A DNA stretch of 63,024 bases from NCBI GenBank assembly GCA_009746045.1, contig RPFO01002271.1, forward strand, positions 1 to 63,024. The letters run 5' to 3'. Shown here piece by piece: positions 32,401 to 44,500 of this stretch; position 1 is the stretch's first letter; every line of letters begins with the position of its first letter. A program made the translations under genes and the position numbers. Under the pieces are notes generated by a model that was given only the letters and a program-made list of their open reading frames with translations, was not told the origin of the DNA and ran no database searches. The DNA comes from Mesostigma viride (lineage: Eukaryota; Streptophyta; Mesostigmatophyceae; Mesostigmatales; Mesostigmataceae).

Positions 32401-32617
32401 CCAGTGTCAGGTTTGTCACCGGGTCGATCAGGCGGAGTCCATGTTATTGTGTGATCAGTGTAACTGTGGTTGGCACATGCAGTGTTTGCATCCAGTGGTC
32501 ACCAGCATTCCGGAGGGCGATTGGTTTTGTCCAGTGTGCACCGCTGCGCAGTTTACCTCCCGCAGCTTGACTGCGGTCACCGCTGCCCTTGTCTTGGTAC
32601 GATCGCTGTCTTCGTGA
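32354..32617 (+). CDS. PHD finger at the C-terminus of the copy B polyprotein
   Basis: CQVCHRVDQAESMLLCDQC, then CGWHMQCLHP and GDWFCPVC, give the complete Cys4-His-Cys3 pattern of a PHD zinc finger. It follows the integrase directly and is probably fused to it apart from a one-base frame change. PHD fingers bind histone H3 tails; in a retrotransposon integrase tail this position is occupied in other Gypsy lineages by a chromodomain, so a role in choosing integration sites is a reasonable inference. The copy B pol region ends soon after, ahead of the polypurine tract. Confidence 0.85.
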   Translation: MVHDLQPHTSRRVKDAQCQVCHRVDQAESMLLCDQCNCGWHMQCLHPVVTSIPEGDWFCPVCTAAQFTSRSLTAVTAALVLVRSLSS

Positions 32618-32632
32618 TGGGGCCGGTCGCCA

Positions 32633-32645
32633 GCGAGGGGGGGAA
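32633..32645 (+). promoter_or_regulatory. polypurine tract of Gypsy copy B
   Basis: GCGAGGGGGGGAA lies four bases before the TGGGACAGG that opens the 3' LTR, the expected place for the plus-strand DNA primer. An inverted copy is present near 34236-34250. Confidence 0.7.
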
Positions 32646-32648
32646 TCA

Positions 32649-32786
32649 TGGGACAGGTCCTTGCCCACCCCACAGGGCATGCAGTTAAGGCAGGCACGTC
32701 AGCTCAGCTCATTTGGGTTTTACCAAATTAAGCTGAGTGGCCAGCCGCCATGGTGGCGCCGGAGATTGTGGCACGCAGACGCGACA
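32649..32786 (+). repeat. 3' LTR of copy B, truncated
   Basis: Only the first about 140 bases of the LTR are present; at GACGCGACA the text switches to a duplicate piece of pol. Confidence 0.8.
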
Positions 32787-32984
32787 CAGCCGCTTCAGTG
32801 GCTAATGACCAACACCAACCTGACGGGTAAGCTCGCCCGATGGGCCATGATTATCCAGGAGTACCACATGACCATTGTGCATCGGGCCGGCAAGGACCAT
32901 GTCAACGCCGATGTGCTATCCCGCTACGCCATGCCTACCACTGTTGACCACACTGGAGCCCGGGCCATGGGTGCCGAGGGCTCG
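32787..32984 (+). repeat. duplicated RNase H/linker fragment of Gypsy pol
   Basis: A near-identical copy of 30604-30795, covering CAGCCGCTTCAGTGGC to GGGCTCG. It is sandwiched between a forward LTR start and an inverted LTR, so it arose by rearrangement or template switching and not as a gene. Confidence 0.85.
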
Positions 32985-34290
32985 TTGCGACAATATGATG
33001 GTGCAAGAGGATGCTTTTGCCTCCCCTGCTATAGAACAATGCTTTCACAACACACACTTTGCACAGTCTGATGATGAAGCCGCACATGCGGAATTTATTG
33101 AGAAAGTTAATACAATTACAACACGTTGATAGTCTCAATATCGATGCACTCCATGCTCACGAGCCCGCAGTTATAGGCAGCGCTCCATGACATGCTACCG
33201 GCCTTGCTCCCAAGGAAAGGGAGAAACACGAAGGCCACTAACGAGAGACTCGAAGAGACTACACGCTGCGTGAGAGTCCTCTTGGACTATGAACCAAACC
33301 ATTCGTCATGCCACACGCATGACACACACCACACTTGTCAGTCCAGCCAGCAATGCCAAAACTATCTTGCTGCCTGAACCATGCAAATAGAAACCGCATT
33401 CCAGTTGCCGTCCTGGCTTTCTACCACACATGCCAACAAAAGCAGGAAGGCGTCCCGACAAATCTAAATTGCTACCCTGTTGCCGATCTCATCTCCTAGA
33501 GGCTCCGGCATTTCTGTCCCTGGGAATGTCCGGCATTGAGTCACGTCCACCAAGGTCGAAGCATAATATCCTTCAGACAATCTGCACGCTCACACCTTGC
33601 GTGTGAGTGGCCCAGCAAACATTGCGTCTAATCGTTCCTTTCTAGAAGAAATCCCTTTGTAGGGCTGCCAACGATTTCGCATTCATTCCAGCGATCTGGC
33701 TCCGCACCGCAAATTGTCCTTTTCCATTTTCTCAGTGTCCAGTCCTCATAACGTTGACCCGCTATTCTACACCACAAAGACACCTGGCCTGTCAATAGCC
33801 TCGGCGCTGTTGAAGTCCAGCAGTCCAGCTTCAGCTGTCCACTAACACGCGTATGATCCTCTCGACGCTGCGCACTTGTGCTGCCGTCCGCTCAAGTCAG
33901 TGCTGCGCGCCCAGCTGTGGCTGGCCCGGCGCGCGTGCACGTACACTTTCGTCCGCTCTTATGCTGCAAGTGCTAGTGTCCCCCCCCGGTCACTAGCCTT
34001 TGTCGAAAATGCGTAGAAAACAAATTCCTTGCGCACGTCACCGGTCTTGTGCATAGTGGGCGCCCGGATGACATAGCTCGCGTCCGTGACAGCTGTCGCG
34101 TCTGCGTGCCACAATCTCCGGCGCCACCATGGCGGCTGGCCACGGCAGCTTAATTTGGTAAAACCCAAATGAGCTGAGCTGACGTGCCTGCCTTAACTGC
34201 ATGCCCTGTGGGGTGGGCGAGGACCTGTCCCATGATTCCCCCCCTCGCTGGCGACCGGCCCCATCACGAAGACAGCGATCGTACCAGGGG
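32985..34290 (-). repeat. inverted Gypsy LTR with PPT and pol tail
   Basis: Read on the minus strand, 34290-34233 is the end of pol plus the polypurine tract, and 34232-32985 is an LTR starting TGGGACAGG and truncated at its 3' side. It matches the 20165-21262 LTR with minor changes. Together with 32600-32786 it forms a large inverted repeat. The minus-strand element that would own it is missing beyond 34290. Confidence 0.85.
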
Positions 34291-34797
34291 GGGCCCACAA
34301 TCAATCTACAATACCCATGCCAAATTTTATTACTTGAGGAGACGCCATTTCAACAAATACATGACAATTGATGCTCATTGTGAATGCGTTTCCACATGAA
34401 ATCATTACCATTTCATGCAATTTGGTCACTAGTGCGCTTTCCGCGTGCACTTTTCATTACTAGATTGCTTAAATTTATTAAAATTTATTAAAATTTATTA
34501 ACATTTATTAAAATTTATTCAAGTCGGGGTAAAATTGGCTGTTTTTGTCATAGTGTCATGCACTCGGAGGGTAAGCAAGTGAGACAAGTTGTAGATTATT
34601 TACAATTGCACAACCCTCTCCACGACCCCGCTAGTTCTATTTATAGAACGAATTATAATTATTGCCAAAATTGTGCACAAGCCTGTGCACAACCCAACCA
34701 GTAATTCCCACTTGAACTTTGAATATTCAAGTGAATGCTCTGGAGACAGATGTACAGATCGATGTTTACAAATGTACACGAGTTCAGATCAAGCTAT
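34291..34797. other. AT-rich spacer
   Basis: No gene recognised. It includes about five copies of a 13-base AAATTTATTAAAA-type repeat near 34468-34520. It lies downstream of the large minus-strand gene and may hold its 3' UTR. Confidence 0.4.
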
Positions 34798-37700
34798 CTA
34801 ACTACCTACTAACAGGCGTTTCTTTACAGGTGCCCGTCCGCTGGGCTTCTTTACACCCCCCTCCCGCACATCTGCGCCAGCCTTCCCTTGAGGTTTTCGT
34901 TTGCCCTGCCCTGCGGCTTGGTCTCCCCCCTTCTCTTGGAGTCGTGGGGAAGATCTGGTCGCTGGGGAAGATCTGGTCGCCAGGAACCCCTTGTCCATCC
35001 ACCACTCCAAATACGTTCCCTCAGGTGGCTTGAAACAGTTCCGCATCTCGTCTTGTTGTACCTTGAAAATTATGTTGGGCATCGTCCCCTGCTCCCCATT
35101 AATCCAGATTCCCTTTTCGTCACACCCTTCTGCCCAAAATTTAACGTACCACACGCCCGTTTTATCCACCTTTCGAACGACTCCATGCACCAGGAACGTG
35201 TCGACGTGGAAATCAGGCATGTGTGCCAGCTTCATTGGGTCTGCATTGAGTTTAGCCACCGAATCAGCAGCCCACGTGGGCTTCCACAACGTATCAAGGC
35301 GCTGGGATTGGTTCTTCCGATACTGGCAAAATTCACCGCCGTGCTTGCACAATACCGAAACCGGACATCCAACAGGCGAGCGGGGCACGACCCGTTTCCC
35401 CCCCCCACACCTTCCAGATTCTCCATCCACGGCTGCCAACTTGGTGGTGGCACTTTCTTGTCTAGTGGCTTGGGCTGGGTTGCGGTAACTGTGACACGTC
35501 TTTGTGGCGCTTCCTCAGGTTCCGATTCTTCCGATTCTTCCGAATCTTCCTCAAACCCTTTGGGTGGGCCGCCATGCGCGTCATCCTTTGGCGGCTCCTC
35601 TTCAGACTCGTCACCTGTGTGTGAGACAAGCAATGACGAGCGGCGCAATTAGTTATCATTACAATCGCAAATCAAACTTGGGAATATGCAAACATCATAA
35701 TTTAACCGACCATATTCACTCAGATTAACTTACCCTTTGACAGATGACTAGCCGTTGCTCTTGATCGAACGTGCCCGCCAGGCGAAAGGAGCTTTTTGCA
35801 GTAGTCGACGGCACGCCCCAACATCCCCCCCCCGACGCCCCCGAATTCCCCTTCGAGCCTCCCTCCCCTCCCCCCCCTCCTTCCCCCCTTCCCCCGATGC
35901 GCCGGTCGACCCGCCCCCCTCTCCGCCCTTCCCCCCTTCCCCCGATGCGCCGGTTGACCCGCCCCCCTCTCCACCCTTCTCTCCCCCCCCTCTCCGCCCT
36001 TGGACCCGCCCCCCTCTCCGCCCTTTGACCCGCCCCCCTCTCCACCCTTTGACCCGCCCCCCTCTCCGCCCTTCGACCCGCCCCCCTCTCCGCCCTTCGA
36101 CCCCCTCCCCTCTCCGCCCTTCTCTCCGCCCCCCTCTCCGTCCTTCGACCCCCTCCCCTCTCCGCCCTTCGACCCGCCCCCCTCTCCGTCCTTCGACCCG
36201 CCCCCCTCTCCGCCCTTCGACCCCCCCCCTCTCCGCCCTTCGACCCGCCCCCCTCTCCGTCCTTCGACCCCCCCCCTCTCCGCCCTTCGACCCGCCCCCC
36301 TCTCCGCCCTTCGAACCCCCCCCTCTCCGTCCTTCGACCCGCCCCCCTTATCACCACCCTCATTCCCGCCCCCCTCATCATCGCCGGCACCATCATCACC
36401 AACCTCCTCCCCATCATCACCCCCATGTGACCCGACATCCTCATCATCCCCCATTGAGACGTCTTCGGCCGAGGGGGTCTCCGAGGCGGCGCGCTTCCGG
36501 CGTTTCTTTTTGGTGCCAGCGCCTGCCGTCTCCAGCGGACGCTTCTGGGCTGCACCCGCAATTTCCTTGCCCGAACGGCCGTTGGGATTGGAAATATCCT
36601 CCCCCTCAGGCCGCTTCCCAAGTACCTTCAGAAGGACCTTAAACCCATCCACCTGCTCCTTTGACCCAATGAAGATCACGGGTGGGTTGAAGAATCCCGT
36701 AAAATCGCCTAGGTACGACGACCAGGCGTCCTTCACACCATTGAAATCTCCACAATCCTTCGCCGCCTTCCAGTCCCTTTTCTCCACCCACGCACCCGTT
36801 CGACCCTTCAACAATTCCTCATCATTCCACAGCTTCGCGTGGTGTTCCAAATTCAGCAGCCATATCCCATTCTTGATATCCGGCTGGTTCACCCCCCCTT
36901 CCTCTTCACAACAAATTCGAACCCCTCCATTGCATTAAGTACCACTTGAGCCAACCGTGTCGGCCCATCGCTTTTCTCCCACGCGAAAGTCTTCATCATG
37001 AACTCACAGGTCGTGTCCCCGTCAGACCCGTAAACTTTCTTAGAAATCCACGGGCCCTGCTGCTCGATTTCGGATGCCAGCTCCTCCGACCCAAACTTCC
37101 GCGGGGGTTCCCGCTTCTCCCCCACCTTTTTTTGGCGACCCGACTGGACGTCCTCTGCCTCCGCATGTTCGGCTTGGCCTTCCTCCGGCACAGCCCCCGT
37201 CACCGCCACAGCCCCCGCCACAGGCTGTACGGGTTGGGGCACCACAGCCTGTTCGGTTGGGGGTTCGGGCGCAATCAGGACCCACCATTTCGTTTCCTCC
37301 TTGTGGGTCGTCCAAAAATTCGTCCTCTCCAGCAGTGCAAGTGGGAAGGTGGAATCGTCCCTCCCCGTTGGCCTGATAACCGCCCTTAGTCTCTTGGCAG
37401 CTACAGCGACCGTATCGGCCACCCTCTCAAGGGCGCTGTCGGCTTCCGAAGGCTGCATCGGCAACCAGCCGAGGTGGCGTGGTTCGGGGTATTTCCCCAA
37501 ATCGCGGTTGTAGATCAGGAAAAGCTGGACAATCACCTCGCAGAAGATCTTGGCCATGTATGTCAGGTCATACAAGCACTGAGGAGGAACGTGTTTGGCC
37601 TTCACGGTTGCCATGATAGACGGCCAGAATCGAAAGCGGGCTAGACTCCTCCACCCTTCCTGTTTGATCCCCCCCCCTTCCTCATCACCCTTCCCTCCCC

Positions 37701-40700
37701 GTCCAGCTTGTCCGCTGCCACGATGTCCAGAAACTCTGCAAGCTCCTTGGCCACCTTGTCCTCAATCGGCATTCCACATCTACTGTCGTCGTTCGGAGCG
37801 ACCGTTTCATCCTTCACAGCCGAGATGAAGTCGTAGACTTGGGTTTTCTCCGATTCGGACAAACCACCCTCGTTCAATCGCCCTCCAACCCGCTCCTCAC
37901 CACCCTCCTCCCCCTCCCCGTCCTTCCTTGCCTTCTCAGTGCTGCTTGAAACCCCATGAATCAAATTCCATATTTCTTTCTGGTCCTGAAGGGGCACCTC
38001 CGGCTTATCCCAGGATTCCTCCATGTGCGTCTTGAAATAGTTGTGCACTTCCAGCAGCGCCGTCCCCCTCGACTTTTTGGAAACGGCCTCGTCTTCTGCA
38101 TTCAGCCCCCCTCCGATCAGGGCAACCCTCCGATGCGCCTCTCTCCCCTGCATGCATGAAATGTGAATCAGTGTTTGAGACAAAAAACGGTCATACAACA
38201 CACGACATGACATTTTGTCCTTACACTTTGGAAGATCGGCCGTTCCCGAACAAAAATCACACCCTAATTTCCAGTTTCCAACGGCCGTTGGCGCAAGAAA
38301 AATCACACCCTAATTTCCAGGTTCCAACGGCCGTTGGCGCAAGAAAAATCACACCCTAATTTCCAGGTTCCAACGGCCGTTGGCGCAAGAAAAATCACAC
38401 CCTAATTTCCAGGTTCCAACGGCCGTTGGCGCAAGAAAAATCACACCCTAATTTCCAGGCTCCAACGGCCGTTGGCGCAAGAAAAATGTCGACCGAATTT
38501 CCAGGTTCCAACGGCCGTTGGCGCAAGAAAAATATCAACCAAATTTCCAGGTTCCAACGGCCGTTGGCGCAGGAAAAATGACACCCTAATTTCCAGGTTC
38601 CAACGGCCGTTGGCGCAAGAAAAATCACACACTAATTTCCAGGTTCCAACGGCCGTTGGCGCAAGAAAAATCACACCCTAATTTCCAGGTTCCAACGGCC
38701 GTTGGCGCAAGAAAAATAACATCTAGTGCCTAAAACGTTCCCACACCCGATCCGTTATATTTACCTTTTGCGTCCGCATGTCCTTCATGGGCGGGATCAG
38801 TGCTTCCCCCTCCACCTCCCAGCCCTTGAGCACGTCCAGATTGGTGTACTTGAACTTGTCCGCGTCCCTCACCAACCCCCTCCACAAATCAAACGCCTCG
38901 TCGGTTGTCTCCACGAACTTGCCCTTTTGTTTACCCGCAATCTCGCCAGCTATCGCAGTACTCACTTGCTCGTCAGAGCCCTCGAAAATCACGGACTTCA
39001 ACATCTGTGTGTAGTGGTTGCCGTCCAGCACGGCAAACTGCACAAACACGCAAGGCGTCTGGTCTGGAAATTTACCCTTAAGGCCGGCATGGTCCGAGAT
39101 GTTCAAGCTCCCCAGCGCGGATGTCGTCAGGTCAACTACTGCCTCACGCTCAGATTCATTTGACCACTCGGACGGATCCAACTCCATGGTGATCAACTCG
39201 TCTGAGCAAGCGGCCGCCATGTCCTTCAGGGAGTCCGTCCGGAGAATGGACATGGCTTCCTCGGCCGTTGGCGAACGATAGTATCCGAACCTCTGCACGG
39301 CACGGTCACTGTCGTCCCCCGTCAGTATTTTAATGTGGTAAGGAACCTTTTCACTCCTCTGCACCCATAAATTGTAGAGACCTGGATCACGGTCTGCCAG
39401 CACCTGCCACGCAAACCGGAAGATCGGCACGGCACATTTTGCTTTTGTCAGACTTGTGCCGGCCCCCACGAACCACGGCGCGAGCCCCCTACAATTCCGC
39501 ACCGTCACCGTCCGGTGCCGCATGAGTTCCGGGAGTTGGCACAAGTTCTCCGTGGGGGCCCGTACTTGAGTCGCAATCGCGGACCCCCCCACGATGTCGA
39601 CATCGTCTGGAACTAGGCGTATCTTCTGCCGCAGATGAAACGCCGCCTGTATGGTGTCAGTTAGATTCTTGTCGTGCACTTGAGAGGACGGCGCTGGCTC
39701 CCAGGAGTCCAAAATGCTGGGCTTCGCATTTCCAGCACGTGTCGTCAGCAGCCCCTTCCTCTCAAAGGTCTTCACAATAACCGACCATAAGTCGGTGCCC
39801 GGTGCTCGTTGGCGCCAGTCCTCAAAAAATGTTGTGAGATGCGCCACCGCACAGTTATGTTCAATCTTGTAAGCCCACTTCTCCCGCTCTTCCTCCGTTC
39901 TCGGCCTGGACGGACGCCCCTGATCACATGCAAAAAACATACAGATAGCCGGAAGGTCAGTACTATGTTCCAACGGCCGTCGCCGGAAAAATAACACCCT
40001 AATTTACAGGTTTCAACGGCCGTTGGCGCATGAAAATCACACCCTAATTTCCAGGTTCCAACGGCCGTTGGCGCATGAAAATCACACCCTAATTTACAGG
40101 TTCCAACGGCCGTTGGCGCATGAAAATCACATCCTAATTTCCAGGTTCCAACGGCCGTTGGCGCGAGAAAAATCACACCCTATTTTCCAGGTTCCAACGG
40201 CCGTTGGCGCAGAAAATCACACCCTAATTTCCAGGTTCCAACGGCCGTTGGCGCGAGAAAAATGACACCTTCATTTCCAGGTTCCAACGGCCGTTGGCGA
40301 CAGAAAAATAACACCCTAATTTCCAGGTTCCAACGGCCGTTGGCGCATGAAAATCACACCCTAATTTCCAGTTTCCAACGGCCGTTGGCGCGAGAAAAAT
40401 GACACCTTCATTTCCAGGTTCCAACGGCCGTTGGCGACAGAAAAATAACACCCTAATTTCCAGGTTCCAACGGCCGTTGGCGCATGAAAATCACACCCTA
40501 ATTTTAAGGTTCCGACGGCCGTTGGCGCAAGAAAATCAAGCAAGAAAAGGACAAGGACAAGGACAAGGACAAGGACAAGGACAAGGACAAGGACAAGGAC
40601 AAGGACAAGGACAAGGACAAGGACAAGGACAAGGACAAGGACGAGGACAAGGACAAGGACAAGGACAAGGACAAGGACAAGGACAAGGACAAGGACAAGG

Positions 40701-41500
40701 ACAAGGACAAGGACAAGGACAAGGACAAGGACAAGGACAAGGACAAGGACAAGGACAAGGACAAGGACAAGGACAAGGACAAGGACAAGGACAAGGACAA
40801 GGACAAGGGCAAGGACAAGGACAAGGACAAGGACAAGGACAAGGACAAGGACAAGGACAAGGACAAGGACAAGGACAAGGACAAGGACAAGGACAAGGAC
40901 AAGGACAAGGACGAGGACGAGGACAAGGACAAGGACAAGGACAAGGACAAGGACGAGGACGAGGACGAGGACAAGACAAGGACAAGGACAAGGACAAGGA
41001 CGAGGACAAGGACGAGGACAAGGACAAGGACAAGGACAAGGACAAGGACAAGGACAAGGACAAGGACAAGGACAAGGACAAGGACAAGGACAAGGACAAG
41101 GACAAGGACAAGGACAAGGACAAGGACAAGGACAAGGACAAGGACAAGGAAAAGGACAAGGACAAGGACAAGGACAAGGACAAGGACGAGGACAAGGACG
41201 AGGACAAGGACAAGGACAAGGACAAGGACAAGGACAAGGACAAGGACAACGTGCTGGCACAAGGACAAGGACAAGGACAAGGACAAGGACAAGGACAAGG
41301 ACAAGGACAAGGACAAGGACAAGGACAAGGACAAGGACAAGGACAAGGACAAGGACAAGGACGAGGACAAGGACAAGGACAAGGACAAGGACAAGGACAA
41401 GGACAAGGACAAGGACAAGGACAAGGACAAGGACAAGGACAAGGACAAGGACAAGGACAAGGACAAGGACAAGGACAAGGACAAGGACAAGGCCAAGACA

Positions 41501-41535
<35 letters not shown>

Positions 41536-44500
41536 AAGGACAAGGACAAGGACAAGGACGAGGACGAGGACGAGGACAAGGACAAGGACAAGGACAAGGA
41601 CAAGGACAAGGACAAGGACAAGGACAAGGACAAGGACAAGGACAAGGACAAGGACAAGGACAAGGACAAGGAGGACGAGGACGAGGACAAGGACAAGGAC
41701 AAGGACAAGGACAAGGACAAGGACAAGGACAAGGACAAGGACAAGGACAAGGACAAGGACAAGGGCAAGGACAAGGACAAGGACAAGGACAAGGACAAGG
41801 ACAAGGACAAGGACAAGGACGAGGACGAGGACAAGGACAAGGACAAGGACAAGGACAAGGACAAGGACAAGGACAAGGCTGGACAAGGACAAGGACAAGG
41901 ACAAGGACAAGGACAAGGACAAGGACAAGGACAAGGACAAGGACAAGGACAAGGACGAGGACAAGGACAAGGACAAGGACAAGGACAAGGACAAGGACGA
42001 GGACAAGGACAAGGACAAGGACAAGGACAAGGACAAGGACAAGGACAAGGACAAGGACAAGGACAAGGACAAGGACAAGGACAAGGACAAGGACAAGGAC
42101 GAGGACAAGGACAAGGACAAGGACAAGGACAAGGACAAGGACAAGGACAAGGACAAGGACAAGGACAAGGACAAGGACAAGGACAAGGACAAGGACAAGG
42201 ACAAGGACAAGGACAAGGACAAGGACAAGGACAAGGACAGGACAAGGACAAGGACAAGGACAAGGACAAGGACAAGGACAAGGACAAGGACAAGGACAAG
42301 GACAAGGCAAGGACAAGGACAAGGACAAGGACAAGGACAAGGACAAGGACAAGGACAAGGACAAGGACAAGGACAAGGACAAGGACAAGGACAAGGACAA
42401 GGACAAGGACAAGGACAAGGACAAGGACAAGGACAAGGACAAGGACAAGGACAAGGACAAGGACAAGGACAAGGACAAGGACAAGGACAAGGACAAGGAC
42501 AAGGACAAGGACAAGGACAAGGACAAGGACAAGGACAAGGACAAGGACAAGGACAAGGACAAGGACAAGGACAAGGACAAGGACAAGGACAAGGACAAGG
42601 ACAAGGACAAGGACAAGGACAAGGACAAGGACAAGGACAAGGACAAGGACAAGGACAAGGACAAGGACAAGGACAAGGACAAGGACAAGGACAAGGACAA
42701 GGACAAGGACAAGGACAAGGACAAGGACAAGGACAAGGACAAGGACAAGGACAAGGACAAGGACAAGGACAAGGACAAGGACAAGGACAAGGACAAGGGG
42801 ACAAGGACAAGGACAAGGACAAGGACAAGGACAAGGACAAGGACAAGGACAAGGACAAGGACAAGGACAAGGACAAGGACAAGGACAAGGACAAGGACAA
42901 GGACAAGGACAAGGACAAGGACAAGGACAAGGACAAGGACAAGGACAAGGACAAGGACAAGGACAAGGACAAGGACGAGGACGAGGACAAGGACAAGGAC
43001 AAGGACAAGGACAAGGACAAGGACAAGGACAAGGACAAGGACAAGGACAAGGACAAGGACAAGGACAAGGACAAGGACAAGGACAAGGACAAGGACAAGG
43101 ACAAGGACAAGGACAAGGACAAGGACGAGGACGAGGACGAGGACAAGGACAAGGACAAGGACAAGGACAAGGACAAGGACAAGGACAAGGACAAGGACAA
43201 GGACAAGGACAAGGACAAGGACAAGGACAAGGACAAGGACAAGGACAAGGACAAGGACAGGACGAGGACGAGGACGAGGACAAGGACAAGGACAAGGACA
43301 AGGACAAGGACGAGGACGAGGACAAGGACAAGGACAAGGACAAGGACAAGGACAAGGACAAGGACAAGGACAAGGACAAGGACAAGGACAAGGACAAGGA
43401 CAAGGACAAGGACGAGGACGAGGACGAGGACAAGGACAAGGACAAGGACAAGGACAAGGACAAGGACAAGGACAAGGACAAGGACAAGGACAAGGACAAG
43501 GACAAGGACAAGGACAAGGACAAGGACAAGGACAAGGACAAGGACAAGGACGAGGACGAGGACGAGGACAAGGACAAGGACAAGGACAAGGACAAGGACA
43601 AGGACAAGTGCTGGACAAGGACAAGGACAAGGACAAGGACAAGGACAAGGACAAGGACAAGGACAAGGACAAGGACAAGGACAAGGACAAGGACAAGGAC
43701 AAGGACAAGGACAAGGACAAGGACAAGGACAAGGACAAGGACAAGGACAAGGACAAGGACAAGGACAAGGACAAGGACAAGGACAAGGACAAGGACAAGG
43801 ACAAGGACAAGGACAAGGACAAGGACAAGGACAAGGACAAGGACAAGGACAAGGACAAGGACAAGGACAAGGACAAGGACAAGGACAAGGACAAGGACAA
43901 GGACAAGGACAAGGACAAGGACAAGGACAAGGACAAGGACAAGGACAAGGACAAGGACAAGGACAAGGACAAGGACAAGGACAAGGACAAGGACAAGGAC
44001 AAGGACAAGGACAAGGACAAGGACAAGGACAAGGACAAGGACAAGGACAAGGACAAGGACAAGGACAAGGACAAGGACAAGGACAAGGACAAGGACAAGG
44101 ACAAGGACAAGGACAAGGACAAGGACAAGGACAAGGACAAGGACAAGGACAAGGACAAGGACAAGGACAAGGACAAGGACAAGGACAAGGACAAGGACAA
44201 GGACAAGGACAAGGACAAGGACAAGGACAAGGACAAGGACAAGGACAAGGACAAGGACAAGGACAAGGACAAGGACAAGGACAAGGACAAGGACAAGGAC
44301 AAGGACAAGGACAAGGACAAGGACAAGGACAAGGACAAGGACAAGGACAAGGACAAGGACAAGGACAAGGACAAGGACAAGGACAAGGACAAGGACAAGG
44401 ACAAGGACAAGGACAAGGACAAGGACAAGGACAAGGACAAGGACAAGGACAAGGACAAGGACAAGGACAAGGACAAGGACAAGGACGAGGACGAGGACAA

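Noticed and set aside
35755-36938. Pro-rich plus-strand ORFs
   Set aside because: Complement of the coding minisatellite; the minus strand is supported by the intron phase.
38262-38720. CRISPR-like array (46-bp regular repeat)
   Set aside because: No variable spacers, whole unit repeats, and it lies in a spliced eukaryotic intron.
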